DNA of 64,000 bases, taken from contig NZ_AHZC01000408.1 of assembly GCF_000247475.1 (NCBI RefSeq), positions 29,905 through 93,904 on the forward strand, written 5' to 3'. Below are positions 46,618-56,385 of this stretch, piece by piece (position 1 is the stretch's first letter; every line of letters starts with the position of its first letter). This DNA comes from Rhizobium sp. PDO1-076 (GTDB taxonomy: Bacteria > Pseudomonadota > Alphaproteobacteria > Rhizobiales > Rhizobiaceae). The translations under genes and the position numbers were made by a program. The notes beneath the pieces were generated by a model. That model was not told the origin of the DNA and searched no databases. It saw only the letters and a list, made by a program, of their open reading frames with translations.

Positions 46618-48045
46618 ATGAGCAGCAAGATCGTTCCGGTCATCATGGCCGGCGGCAAGGGAACCCGGCTTTGGCCCCTCTCACGCGCCACGGCCGCCAA
46701 ACAGTTTATTCGCTTCCTTGGTGACGAAACCTTGCTGCAGAAGACCATGCTGCGTGTCGCCGACAGCACCATCTACGAAGCGCCCCTGGTGATCACCAAC
46801 GAGGATTTCCGCTTTCTCGTGGCGGAACAGGCCCGCGAACTGAACACCAGGCTCGACGGCATTATTCTCGAGCCCGAAGCCCGCAATACGGCAGCGGCTG
46901 TAGCAGCGGCGGCATTGGTGGTCCGTGAACGCCATGGCGCGGATGCGCTGATCCAGATCCTGCCGTCTGACCACGAAATCACCATCGACGATATCTATCG
47001 CCGCTGTATTGCCGAAGCTTCCGAAGCTGCCCGCGCCGGCAAGATCGTCACCTTCGGCATTACCCCGACCGAACCTGCCACCGGCTACGGCTATATCGAA
47101 ATTGGCGAAGCGCTTGGCAACGGCGCGTTTGCGGTGAAACGCTTCGTCGAAAAACCCAACGCCGAGACAGCCGAGCAGATGCTCGCCAGCGGCAACTACG
47201 CCTGGAACTCCGGCATGTTCGTCTTTTCCGCCGGACAGATGATCGCAGAGCTGGAGACGCTTGCGCCGGAAGTGCTGTCGGCGGTGGCAACCTCCATCGA
47301 GAAGGCCAAGGGTGATCTAGACTTCACCCGTCTTGATGCGGAAAGCTTTGCTCAGGCTCCCAGCATCTCGATCGACTACGCGGTCATGGAAAAGACCGCG
47401 AACGCCGCAGTCGTCCCGGCTCCGATCGTCTGGTCCGACCTCGGCTCCTGGGACGCCATCTGGAAACTCGACGGTGGCGATGAGGACGGCAATGTCGTGA
47501 CCGGCAACGCGACGGTCGTCGGCACGAAGAACTCGCTGGTCATGTCGCGCCACAACCATATCGCAGTCCAGGGCATGGAAGGCGTCGCCGTCATTGCGTC
47601 CGAAGATGCGGTCTATGTCGGACGGCTCGACGACAGCCAGAGCGTCGGTTCGCTGGTCAAACTTCTCGCGGCCGATGAAAAGACCGCCTATCTGACGGAA
47701 AATCATCCGACATCGCTGCGCCCCTGGGGTGGTTATACCTCGATCCTCAATGGCGAACGCTTCCAGGTGAAGCGCCTGTTCGTCCATCCGGACAAGAAGC
47801 TGTCGCTGCAGAAGCACCATCACCGCGCCGAGCACTGGGTCTGCGTGCGCGGCACGGCCGAGGTCACGATTGATGACAAGGTGACCATCCTGCACGAAAA
47901 CCAGTCGATCTATATTCCGCAAGGATCGGTGCATCGCCTTGGCAATCCGGGCAAGATCCAGCTGGAAATCATCGAGATCCAGACCGGCTCCTATCTGGGA
48001 GAAGATGACATCATCCGTCTGGTGGATGAGTTCGGCCGAAGCTGA
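46618..48045 (+). CDS. manC: Mannose-1-phosphate guanylyltransferase / mannose-6-phosphate isomerase
   Basis: The 475-residue bifunctional type II enzyme makes GDP-mannose for surface polysaccharides. The pyrophosphorylase motif VPVIMAGGKGTRLWPLSRA (6-24) and FVEKPNAETA are N-terminal. The cupin-type isomerase domain at the C-terminus shows RPWGGYTSI, KKLSLQKHHHRAEHWVCVRG and IPQGSVHRLGNPG with its zinc histidines. ATG 46618 starts exactly at the family N-terminus; the in-frame extension to 46462 is rejected. No other polysaccharide gene is adjacent. Confidence 0.93.
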   Translation: MSSKIVPVIMAGGKGTRLWPLSRATAAKQFIRFLGDETLLQKTMLRVADSTIYEAPLVITNEDFRFLVAEQARELNTRLDGIILEPEARNTAAAVAAAALVVRERHGADALIQILPSDHEITIDDIYRRCIAEASEAARAGKIVTFGITPTEPATGYGYIEIGEALGNGAFAVKRFVEKPNAETAEQMLASGNYAWNSGMFVFSAGQMIAELETLAPEVLSAVATSIEKAKGDLDFTRLDAESFAQAPSISIDYAVMEKTANAAVVPAPIVWSDLGSWDAIWKLDGGDEDGNVVTGNATVVGTKNSLVMSRHNHIAVQGMEGVAVIASEDAVYVGRLDDSQSVGSLVKLLAADEKTAYLTENHPTSLRPWGGYTSILNGERFQVKRLFVHPDKKLSLQKHHHRAEHWVCVRGTAEVTIDDKVTILHENQSIYIPQGSVHRLGNPGKIQLEIIEIQTGSYLGEDDIIRLVDEFGRS

Positions 48046-48069
48046 TCTTCGCCAATACCGCACTAAAAT

Positions 48070-48109
48070 CGGGCCCTGCGACAACAGTCGTCAGGGTCCG
48101 CTTGCTTTA
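48070..48109 (+). terminator. Terminator-like hairpin after manC
   Basis: CGGGCCCTG-CGAC / GTCG-T-CAGGGTCCG form an imperfect stem with an AACA loop; the tail CTTGCTTTAT has few T. Confidence 0.45.
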
Positions 48110-48185
48110 TGCCGCTGCATTGCACAAGATCATCGTTCAGCCGTGTATTCGGCAATGACAAGGGCGAACAGGGCAAGCGGACCGT

Positions 48186-51100
48186 ATGTCGATCAAGGCA
48201 AGCATCTATCACCTCACCCACTACAAATACGACAATCCAATCAAGCTTGGGCCGCAGATCATAAGGCTGAAACCGGCCGCCCATTCCAGGACCAAGGTGA
48301 TCAGCCACTCGCTCAAGGTCACGCCGGAAAATCACTTCGTCAATCTGCAGCAGGATCCCTACGGCAACTATCTCGCCCGGTTCGTATTCCCCGATCCGGT
48401 GACCGAGTTCAAGATCGAGGTCGATCTCGTCGCCGACATGAGCGTCTACAACCCGTTCGACTTTTTCACCGAGGAAGAAGCGGCCAAATGGCCGTTCGAC
48501 TATCCGGCGGACATTCGCGACGACCTGGCGATCTACATGAAGCCGGAACCGGAAACCCCGGCGCTCGCAGCCTTCATGAAGACGATCGACATGACGCCCG
48601 GACAGGGCACGGTCGACATGATTGTCGCGCTGAATGCGAGGCTGCAGCAGGAAATCGGCTATGTCATCCGCATGGAAGCAGGCGTCCAGACGCCGGATGA
48701 AACGCTGAATTCGTGCAGGGGCTCCTGTCGCGACACAAGCTGGCTTCTCGTCCAGATCCTGCGGCGCCTCGGGCTCGCCGCGCGCTTCGTCTCCGGCTAC
48801 CTGATCCAGCTCACACCCGATCTGAAGGCACTTGACGGCCCGTCCGGCACCGAAGTCGATTTCACCGATCTGCATGCCTGGTGCGAAGCCTATATTCCCG
48901 GTGCCGGCTGGATCGGTTTCGACCCGACATCCGGCCTGCTGACCGGCGAGAGCCATATTCCGCTGGCCGCCACCCCGCATTTCAGCAATGCAGCGCCGAT
49001 CTCCGGCGGTTATTTCGGCGAAGCCAATACCGAATTTGCCTTCGACATGCAGGTGAAACGCGTCTCCGAACATCCGCGCATCACCAAGCCCTTCTCCGAC
49101 GACAGCTGGGATTCGCTCAACGCGCTTGGCCGCAAGGTCGATGCCGAGCTCAAGGCCCGCGACGTGCGCCTGACCATGGGGGGCGAGCCGACCTTTGTGT
49201 CGATCGACGACTTCCAGTCCGAGGAATGGAACACCGAAGCCGTCGGCCCGACCAAGCGGGAAAAGGCCGATATCCTCATCCGCCGCCTGCGCGAGCGCTT
49301 CGCCCCGGGCGGCTTTCTCCATTATGGCCAGGGCAAGTGGTATCCGGGCGAAAGTCTGCCACGCTGGACCTTCTCGCTCTACTGGCGTCGCGATGGCCTG
49401 CCGGTATGGAACAATCCCGACCTGATCGCGCTGGAAAACCGCGACCACAAGGTCGAACAGGCGGATGCCGGCCGGCTCCTCGAAGCGATCGCGGTCGAAC
49501 TCGCCATCCCGCCCGAAAATGTCGCGCCGGCCTATGAGGATCCGGCCGAATGGATCGTCAAGGAGGGCAATCTTCCGGAAAATGTCGATCCGTCGAATTC
49601 CAAGCTGAAGGACCCGGAAGAACGCAATCGCATTGCCAGGGTCTTCGGCAACGGCCTGACCAATCCGGCCGGTTATGTCCTGCCGGTCCAGGCCTGGCAG
49701 AGCCGCGCATCGGGCCGTACCTGGGTCAGCGAGAAATGGCGCACCCGTCGCGGCCAGCTCTATCTGATCCCCGGCGACAGCCCCGTCGGCTTCCGCCTGC
49801 CGCTGAATGCGCTGCCCTATGTCTCGCCATCCTGGTACCCCTATATCAACCCGGACGATCCGACGGTTGAAAAGCCGCCGCTGCCCGATTTCTCCACCGA
49901 GAAGGGCCGGGTCATGCCCGAGCACTCGCTGAAGACCGATACCGGCCAGCAGCAGCAGATGGGCCAGTCCTACGAGGAAATCGGCGGACGTGTGCGCACC
50001 GCGATCTCCGTCGAGGTTCGCGACGGCCGGCTATGCATCTTCATGCCACCGACGGCAGCCCTGGAGGACTATCTCGACCTCGTCGCCTCCGCCGAGCGGG
50101 CCGCGGAATCGTTGAACCTTCCGGTTCATATCGAGGGCTATACGCCGCCGCATGACGAGCGCCTGAACGTCATCCGCGTCGCACCGGATCCGGGCGTCAT
50201 CGAAGTCAACATCCATCCGGCCTACAATTGGGAAGACTGCGTCGAGACCACGACGGCGATCTACGAAGAGGCACGCCTCTGCCGCCTGGGCGCTGACAAG
50301 TTCATGATCGACGGTCGCCACACCGGCACCGGCGGCGGCAACCATGTGGTGGTCGGTGGTGCCAGCACCAATGACAGCCCCTTCCTGCGCCGCCCCGACC
50401 TGTTGAAGAGCCTTGTTCTGCACTGGCAGCGCCATCCCTCGCTCTCCTACATGTTTTCCGGCCTGTTCATCGGCCCGACCAGCCAGGCGCCACGCATCGA
50501 CGAAGCCCGCCACGACAGTCTCTACGAACTCGAGATCGCCATGGCGCAGATCCCCATGCCGGATACGGGCGAAGTTCCGCCTCTGCCCTGGCTCGTCGAC
50601 CGGCTGTTCCGCAACCTGTTGATCGACGTCACCGGCAACACCCATCGCTCGGAAATCTGCATCGACAAGCTGTTTTCCCCGGACGGCCCGACCGGACGCC
50701 TGGGCCTAGTCGAATTCCGCGGTTTCGAAATGCCGCCGAATGCCCGCATGTCGCTGGCCCAGCAATTGCTGATTCGCGCGCTGATCACCCGTTTCTGGAA
50801 AAACCCGATCGGCGGCAATTTCGTCCGCTGGGGCACCTCGCTGCATGATCGCTTCATGCTGCCACACTACATCTGGCAGGATTTCCTCGAAGTGCTGGCC
50901 GATCTTCGCCACCACGGTTTCGACTTCAAGCCCGAGTGGTTTGCCGCCCAGCTCGAATTCCGCTTTCCCTTCGCCGGCGAGGTGGAATATGAGGGCTCAA
51001 AGCTGGAACTGCGCCAGGCGCTGGAACCCTGGCATGTCATGGGCGAACAAGGCGCGATCGGCGGCACGGTCCGTTATGTCGATTCGTCCGTCGAGCGCCT

Positions 51101-51512
51101 GCAGGTGAAGCTGGAAACGGCAAATCCCGAACGCTATGCCCTCGCCTGCAACGGCCGACGCGTTCCGCTGCGCAAGAGCGGCATCAACGAAGTCGCCGTG
51201 GCGGGCGTGCGCTACAAGGCCTGGCAACCGGCATCGGGCCTGCATCCGGTCCTGCCCGTCAACACACCGCTAACATTCGACATATATGATATATGGTCTG
51301 GACGCTCGATCGGCGGCTGCGTGTACCACGTCGCCCATCCCGGTGGCCGGAACTACGACACTTTCCCTGTGAATGGGAATGAAGCGGAAGCCCGACGGCT
51401 TGCACGTTTCGAGCCATGGGGCCATACAGCCGGCTCCTATCCCCTTTGGCCCGAGACCGTGTCGCCGGAATACCCGCACACACTGGACCTGAGACGACCC
51501 CAGGGTATCTGA
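48186..51512 (+). CDS. Transglutaminase-like and DUF2126 (predicted amidoligase) fusion
   Basis: The 1108-residue protein has an N-terminal bacterial transglutaminase-like domain with its beta N-extension (1-about 260). The catalytic triad is C181 in GSCRDTSW, H230 in DLHAWCEAY and D246 in GFDPTSG. The large remainder (about 300-1108) is DUF2126, which comparative genomics places among predicted COOH-NH2 ligases: TMGGEPTFVSIDD, GKWYPGESLPRW, HTGTGGGNHVVVGGA, RRPDLLKSLV and LFSPDGPTGRLGLVEFRGFEMPPNARM. It leads a three-gene cluster with an ATP-grasp/alpha-E protein and a second transglutaminase. The product of this system is unknown. Confidence 0.88.
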   Translation: MSIKASIYHLTHYKYDNPIKLGPQIIRLKPAAHSRTKVISHSLKVTPENHFVNLQQDPYGNYLARFVFPDPVTEFKIEVDLVADMSVYNPFDFFTEEEAAKWPFDYPADIRDDLAIYMKPEPETPALAAFMKTIDMTPGQGTVDMIVALNARLQQEIGYVIRMEAGVQTPDETLNSCRGSCRDTSWLLVQILRRLGLAARFVSGYLIQLTPDLKALDGPSGTEVDFTDLHAWCEAYIPGAGWIGFDPTSGLLTGESHIPLAATPHFSNAAPISGGYFGEANTEFAFDMQVKRVSEHPRITKPFSDDSWDSLNALGRKVDAELKARDVRLTMGGEPTFVSIDDFQSEEWNTEAVGPTKREKADILIRRLRERFAPGGFLHYGQGKWYPGESLPRWTFSLYWRRDGLPVWNNPDLIALENRDHKVEQADAGRLLEAIAVELAIPPENVAPAYEDPAEWIVKEGNLPENVDPSNSKLKDPEERNRIARVFGNGLTNPAGYVLPVQAWQSRASGRTWVSEKWRTRRGQLYLIPGDSPVGFRLPLNALPYVSPSWYPYINPDDPTVEKPPLPDFSTEKGRVMPEHSLKTDTGQQQQMGQSYEEIGGRVRTAISVEVRDGRLCIFMPPTAALEDYLDLVASAERAAESLNLPVHIEGYTPPHDERLNVIRVAPDPGVIEVNIHPAYNWEDCVETTTAIYEEARLCRLGADKFMIDGRHTGTGGGNHVVVGGASTNDSPFLRRPDLLKSLVLHWQRHPSLSYMFSGLFIGPTSQAPRIDEARHDSLYELEIAMAQIPMPDTGEVPPLPWLVDRLFRNLLIDVTGNTHRSEICIDKLFSPDGPTGRLGLVEFRGFEMPPNARMSLAQQLLIRALITRFWKNPIGGNFVRWGTSLHDRFMLPHYIWQDFLEVLADLRHHGFDFKPEWFAAQLEFRFPFAGEVEYEGSKLELRQALEPWHVMGEQGAIGGTVRYVDSSVERLQVKLETANPERYALACNGRRVPLRKSGINEVAVAGVRYKAWQPASGLHPVLPVNTPLTFDIYDIWSGRSIGGCVYHVAHPGGRNYDTFPVNGNEAEARRLARFEPWGHTAGSYPLWPETVSPEYPHTLDLRRPQGI

Positions 51513-51516
51513 TTTG

Positions 51517-53931
51517 ATGGCAAATAAACCGGCAGCGGAAAAGACCCCGCCCAAAGCACCCGCCAGCGCGGCCCGCACGGCCCGCTACCGCGCGGTGGCG
51601 GGTGCCGCCGACGAGATGATCGATCCCCAGGGCAAGATCCGCCCGGTCTGGCAGCCATTTGTCTCGGCAATCGAAAAGATGACCGAACACGAACTGCACG
51701 AGCGCTTTGCCCGGGCAGATCGCTACCTTCGCGATGCGGGCGTGTTTTACCGCGCCTATGGCTCGGACGGCAGCAGCGAGCGCGCCTGGCCGTTCTCGCA
51801 TATTCCCGTGCTGATTTCCGACGCCGAATGGCAGGTTCTGGCCGATGGTCTGGTCCAGCGCGCGGATCTTCTCGAACAGGTCGTTGCCGATATCTACTCG
51901 GACAACACCCTCGTGCAGCAGGGTTTCCTGCCACCGGCACTGATCGCGTCAAATCCGGAATTCCTGCGCCCCCTCGTCGGCATCAAGCCGGCCGGCGGCC
52001 ATTACCTGCATTTCTGTTCCTTCGAAATCGGCCGCGGCCCGGATGGCAACTGGTGGGTTTTGGCCGACCGCACCCAAGCCCCGTCGGGGGCGGGCTTTGC
52101 GCTCGAAAATCGCGTGGCAACCGCACGCGCCTTCTCCGACATCTACGCCGAAACCCATGTGCACCGGCTTGCCTCCTTCTTCGGCGCCTTCCGCTCGGCA
52201 CTTCAGGGCCAGAAACAGGGCAATGACGACCGCATTGCCGTTCTGTCGCCAGGCCCCGCCAACGAGACCTATTTCGAACACGCCTATATCGCCCGCTATC
52301 TCGGCATCATGCTGCTTGAGGGCGAAGACCTCTCCGTCGTCAACGGCAAGGTCATGGTGCGCACCGTGGCCGGCCTCAAGCCGATCAGCGTGCTCTGGCG
52401 CCGCCTTGACGCAGCTTTTGCCGACCCGCTGGAACTCGATCAGAACTCCTATATCGGCACGCCCGGCATGGTCGAGGCATTGCGCAATGGCGCCGTTTCC
52501 TTCGTCAATGCGCTTGGCTCCGGCATTCTGGAAACCCGCGCTCTGCTCGCCTTCATGCCGACCATTTCGCGCCATCTGCTCGGCGAGGAGCTGAAGCTGC
52601 CGTCGATCGCCACCTGGTGGTGCGGTCAAAAGGCGGAACGCGAGCATGTCGCGCGCCATCTCGACCGCATGGTCATCGGCTCGGCCTATTCCCGCCTGCC
52701 CTTCTTCGACGACAATGGCCGCTCGGTCATGGGCTCGCGCTACAAGGACAGCCAGGGCCGCACCGCCGCCGAATGGCTGGAGGCCGAGGCCGGCAATCTC
52801 GTCGGGCAGGAAGTGGTCACGCTGTCCACCACGCCGGCGATCATCAATGGCCAGCTGTGCCCGCGTCCGATGAGTTTGCGCGTCTTTGCGGCCCGCACCA
52901 AGAACGGCTGGCAGATCATGCCCGGCGGCTTTGCCCGCATCGGCAGCGGCAAGGATGTGTCGGCAATCGCCATGCAGTCGGGCGGCAGTGCTGCCGATGT
53001 CTGGATCGTGTCCGACAAGCCGGTCGATCGCACGTCGCTGCTGCCGGCCGAAGAAAGCTTCACCCGCAACATGCCGGGCAGCCTGCCGAGCCGGGCCGCC
53101 GACAATCTCTTCTGGCTGGGCCGCTATATCGAGCGCGCCGAAGGTGTGCTGCGCATCCTGCGCGCCTGGCATGCCCGCTTTGCCGAAAGCGCCAACCCGG
53201 ACCAGCCGCTTCTCGCCTTCGTCTCCGACTACCTGTCCGATATCGATGTCGACACAAAGAACGGCGTGCCGGAAAGCCTGCTGCGCAACATCGACAGTGC
53301 CGTCTATTCCGCCAGCAATATTCGCGACCGTTTCTCGCCCGATGGCTGGCTGGCGCTGACCGACCTGTCGAAGACGGCCAAGCGCTTCCACGAACGCGTC
53401 AAGCCGGGCGACGATGCGGCCCATGCGATGACCATCCTCTTGCGCAAGCTCGCAGGCTTTGCCGGTCTCGTACACGAAAACATGTACCGCTTCACCGGCT
53501 GGCGCTTCCTCACCATCGGCCGCCTGCTGGAGCGCGGCCTGCACATGACCCGCCTGCTCGGCCACATGACCGGACCCGACGCCCCCGATGGCGCGCTCGA
53601 CATGCTGCTGGAGATTGGCGACAACGTCATGACCCATCGCCGCCGCTACAATGTCTCGACGGCCAGCCTCACCGTCACCGATCTTCTGGCGCTCGATCCG
53701 CTCAACCCGCGCTCGATCCTGTTCCAGCTAAACGAGATCCGCACCGAGGTCGAGCAACTGCCGAACGCCATGATCAATGGCCAGATGTCGCGCATGTCCC
53801 GCGAGGCCATGCGCCTGCATTCCGGCCTGGCCGTGATGACACCGGAAACCATGACCGCCGAGGTCTATGCGAACCTCGAACGCGAGCTGGAAAAGCTTTC
53901 CGACATCCTCGCGCAAACCTATCTGGGCTGA
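51517..53931 (+). CDS. Circularly permuted ATP-grasp plus alpha-E domain protein
   Basis: The 804-residue protein joins two domains usually split in other genomes. The circularly permuted type 2 ATP-grasp is about 20-500 (YRAYGSDGSSERAWPFSHIPVLI, LSPGPANETYFEHAYIARYLGIMLLEGEDL, WRRLDAAFADPLEL). The helical alpha-E domain is about 525-800 (ADNLFWLGRYIERAEGVLRILRAW, VHENMYRFTGWRFLTIGRLLERGLHMTRLL). ATP-grasp enzymes of this type are predicted peptide ligases, and alpha-E may hold the product. It begins four bases after the previous stop and ends four bases before the next ATG, so one transcript is near certain. Confidence 0.9.
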   Translation: MANKPAAEKTPPKAPASAARTARYRAVAGAADEMIDPQGKIRPVWQPFVSAIEKMTEHELHERFARADRYLRDAGVFYRAYGSDGSSERAWPFSHIPVLISDAEWQVLADGLVQRADLLEQVVADIYSDNTLVQQGFLPPALIASNPEFLRPLVGIKPAGGHYLHFCSFEIGRGPDGNWWVLADRTQAPSGAGFALENRVATARAFSDIYAETHVHRLASFFGAFRSALQGQKQGNDDRIAVLSPGPANETYFEHAYIARYLGIMLLEGEDLSVVNGKVMVRTVAGLKPISVLWRRLDAAFADPLELDQNSYIGTPGMVEALRNGAVSFVNALGSGILETRALLAFMPTISRHLLGEELKLPSIATWWCGQKAEREHVARHLDRMVIGSAYSRLPFFDDNGRSVMGSRYKDSQGRTAAEWLEAEAGNLVGQEVVTLSTTPAIINGQLCPRPMSLRVFAARTKNGWQIMPGGFARIGSGKDVSAIAMQSGGSAADVWIVSDKPVDRTSLLPAEESFTRNMPGSLPSRAADNLFWLGRYIERAEGVLRILRAWHARFAESANPDQPLLAFVSDYLSDIDVDTKNGVPESLLRNIDSAVYSASNIRDRFSPDGWLALTDLSKTAKRFHERVKPGDDAAHAMTILLRKLAGFAGLVHENMYRFTGWRFLTIGRLLERGLHMTRLLGHMTGPDAPDGALDMLLEIGDNVMTHRRRYNVSTASLTVTDLLALDPLNPRSILFQLNEIRTEVEQLPNAMINGQMSRMSREAMRLHSGLAVMTPETMTAEVYANLERELEKLSDILAQTYLG

Positions 53932-53935
53932 CCCG

Positions 53936-54817
53936 ATGCTGTACGATGTGTCGCTCCATCTCGCTTATCGCTACGAGGCCCAGGCATCCGGGGCGCACCA
54001 CATGCTGCGCCTGCTGCCGCTGTCTCTGCCGGACCGGCAGCGCCTGATCGCCGGTGCCGTGACCATCAGCCCGGAACCGGATGAATTGATGAATTTCGTC
54101 GATTTCTTCCGTCATCCGGCAAGCCATGCGATCTTGCGCGCACCGCATGAGAAACTGGATATCCGCATGCACGCCCGGGTGCTGGTACAGCCGCAGCCGA
54201 TCACCGTCGACTTTTCGCCGATCCTCGACCGCCTGCCGCAGGAGATTGCCGAGACCTGGACGCTGGACGCGGAATCGCCGCATCATTTCATCGGCACAAG
54301 CCCGCGCCTGCCCCGCGACAAGGATATCGCCGCCTATGCGCGCGAGGAGTTGAAGCCGAGCATGACGGTGCGCCAGGTGGGCGAGCAGCTCTGCTCGCGC
54401 ATCTATCACGACTTCAAGTATGACGCAGACGCAACCACGGTCGATACCTCGCCCGCGGAAGCCTTCAGCGAGAAGCATGGCGTTTGCCAGGACTTCACCC
54501 ATGTGATGATTACAGCACTGCGCAGCCTCGGCATTCCCGCCGGCTATGTCAGCGGCTTCCTGCGCACCATCCCGCCACCCGGCAAGGAACGTCTCGAAGG
54601 CGCCGATGCCATGCATGCCTGGGTTCGCGTCTGGTGCGGCAAGACCACCGGCTGGGTGGAACTCGACCCGACCAACAATATCCCCGCCGGCACGGATCAC
54701 ATCGTCGTCGGTTATGGCCGGGATTACTCGGACGTCGCGCCGGTCATCGGCGTTCTGAAAACCTATGGCAAGCACAAGACAGATCAGGCCGTCGATGTGA
54801 TCCCGGTGAAGCAATAA
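53936..54817 (+). CDS. Transglutaminase family protein
   Basis: The 293-residue protein has the beta N-extension (DVSLHLAYRYEAQASGAHHMLRLLPL) followed by a papain-like transglutaminase core. The triad is C184 in HGVCQDFTHV, H227 in MHAWVRVW and D244 in VELDPTNN. In this family the fold usually acts as a protease or amidase rather than a cross-linker. It is the last gene of the DUF2126/ATP-grasp cluster. Bacterial clusters of this kind are thought to make, attach or trim a short peptide tag; this gene could cut it. Confidence 0.9.
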   Translation: MLYDVSLHLAYRYEAQASGAHHMLRLLPLSLPDRQRLIAGAVTISPEPDELMNFVDFFRHPASHAILRAPHEKLDIRMHARVLVQPQPITVDFSPILDRLPQEIAETWTLDAESPHHFIGTSPRLPRDKDIAAYAREELKPSMTVRQVGEQLCSRIYHDFKYDADATTVDTSPAEAFSEKHGVCQDFTHVMITALRSLGIPAGYVSGFLRTIPPPGKERLEGADAMHAWVRVWCGKTTGWVELDPTNNIPAGTDHIVVGYGRDYSDVAPVIGVLKTYGKHKTDQAVDVIPVKQ

Positions 54818-54905
54818 GAAACGCATTTACGAACAATTTTACCGGTCGTTTTAGCCGGAACACAACATTTCCCAAGCTATAACCCATCCAACCGACTGCC
54901 TTTGG

Positions 54906-56120
54906 ATGGACATGATGACTAAAACCAACAGACAGCACACGCTTCTTGCACGGTTGCTGGGCGACCGTAGCGGCAATTTCGGCATGATGACCGCCATCAT
55001 CCTGCCCGTGGCACTTGCGACCGCAGGTGTTGCCATGGACCTGAACAAGATGGTTCAGATCAGGGCAGCACTCCAGGATTCAGCCGACGCCGCAACACTG
55101 GCGGCCGCTTCGGCGCTGGCCGCCGATGGCATTACCGATGAAGCGGCCATCGAATTGGCCAAGAAGTTTATGGCGGCGCAGTTCAGCAACATCAACGGTG
55201 AGAGCGGCAGCGACATAGATGGAGCGGAGGACGATACGGTCGACAAGAATGCGATCGGCTCGGTGGAGCGCAACACCACCACCGAATCCGGCAAGACCTT
55301 CGACGTAACGCTTTCCGGTTACTACAACATGCCGACCAACGGCCTGACCGCTCTGCTCGGCTGGGACAAGGTCAAGCTCAGCGTGACCAGCACGTCACGG
55401 AGCACGACAGAGAGCAAGAACGCCCTGTCTATGTATCTTGTCCTCGACCGCTCCGGCTCGATGGCGGAAGACACCAGCACGGTCAATGCCGCAACACCGA
55501 CCTACGACTGCGGCAAATACAACAAAAAGGGCAATTGGGTTAGCAAGACTTGCACCAAATACTACACCAAGATTGAATCCCTGAAGCTCGCGGTCGCCAA
55601 TCTGACGACCCAGCTCAACACGGCAGATCCGGAAAACAAATATGTCCGTACGGCTGCCGTGTCTTACGAAGCCAAGATGTACACCCCGGTCAGCTTCGAC
55701 TGGGGTACCACGCACACCCTGACCTATGTCCAGAAACTGGTTGCAGACGGCGGAACGGATTCGTCCGATGCGATGGCAAGAGCGTATTCCGACATCATCA
55801 AGTCGACCGAAGTCGATGCCCACAAGAGCAAGAACGGCCACAAGACCCCGGGGAAGTTCATCGTCTTCATGACCGATGGTGACAACAACTACTCCATTGC
55901 CGACACCGAGACGCTTGAAACCTGCACCTCTGCCAAGGCGGCTGGTGTCGAGATCTTCACGGTCGCCTTCATGGCGCCGAGCCGTGGCCAGGCTCTCCTC
56001 GGCAAATGCGCCACCGACACGTCGCACTACTACGATGCGAGCAATGCTGCCGAACTGGTCGCGGCTTTCAAGGAGATCGGCGAGAAGGCAACCCAGGCTT
56101 CGACTCGCCTGACCAACTGA
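54906..56120 (+). CDS. TadG-like protein with von Willebrand A domain
   Basis: The 404-residue protein starts with the TadE/TadG-type N-terminus (LLGDRSGNFGMMTAIILPVALATAGVAMDL, one membrane helix, then QIRAALQDSADAATLAAASAL). A vWA domain follows with the MIDAS motif DRSGS (181-185), TYDCGKYNKKGNWVSKTC, which may hold a disulfide, and FIVFMTDGDNN. TadG proteins help Flp-type pili or sit at the envelope. No other tad/cpa gene is nearby. Starts at 54906, 54912 and 54915 are all possible. Confidence 0.85.
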   Translation: MDMMTKTNRQHTLLARLLGDRSGNFGMMTAIILPVALATAGVAMDLNKMVQIRAALQDSADAATLAAASALAADGITDEAAIELAKKFMAAQFSNINGESGSDIDGAEDDTVDKNAIGSVERNTTTESGKTFDVTLSGYYNMPTNGLTALLGWDKVKLSVTSTSRSTTESKNALSMYLVLDRSGSMAEDTSTVNAATPTYDCGKYNKKGNWVSKTCTKYYTKIESLKLAVANLTTQLNTADPENKYVRTAAVSYEAKMYTPVSFDWGTTHTLTYVQKLVADGGTDSSDAMARAYSDIIKSTEVDAHKSKNGHKTPGKFIVFMTDGDNNYSIADTETLETCTSAKAAGVEIFTVAFMAPSRGQALLGKCATDTSHYYDASNAAELVAAFKEIGEKATQASTRLTN

Positions 56121-56152
56121 GCCTAGCCAAAGCGTTGTGGCAAAATCCGCTG

Positions 56153-56187
56153 AAAAGCCGCGACCAACAAGGCCGCGGCTTTTTTTG
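56153..56187 (+). terminator. Terminator after the TadG-like gene
   Basis: AAAAGCCGCG / CGCGGCTTTT form a 10-bp stem with an eleven-base loop and a run of eight T from 56180. Confidence 0.9.
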
Positions 56188-56280
56188 GTCACGAAGTATT
56201 CGGTGATATAGTCGAAATCTCAAAAGCTTAATGAGGGAACAAAAGGCTCCGACATTTTATCGATGGCAGCCTTTGGCCTG

Positions 56281-56310
56281 TTGCAACTGTTTCATATCAG
56301 TGCGTAAACT
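56281..56310 (+). promoter_or_regulatory. Possible glg operon promoter
   Basis: TTGCAA (56281-56286) and TAAACT (56305-56310), 18 bp apart, about 75 bp before the glgP start. Fair match to a sigma-70 promoter. Confidence 0.4.
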
Positions 56311-56385
56311 GCATGTGAGGGGGACGATCACCGGCGCTCAAGAATCGGTGACGGCCCGGATGACCCAGCAACTCCAGGCGGACCG

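Noticed and set aside
48063..49925. A 620-codon minus-strand open frame opposite the DUF2126 gene
   Set aside because: The plus strand carries the intact transglutaminase and DUF2126 motifs; the reverse frame is a codon-bias shadow.
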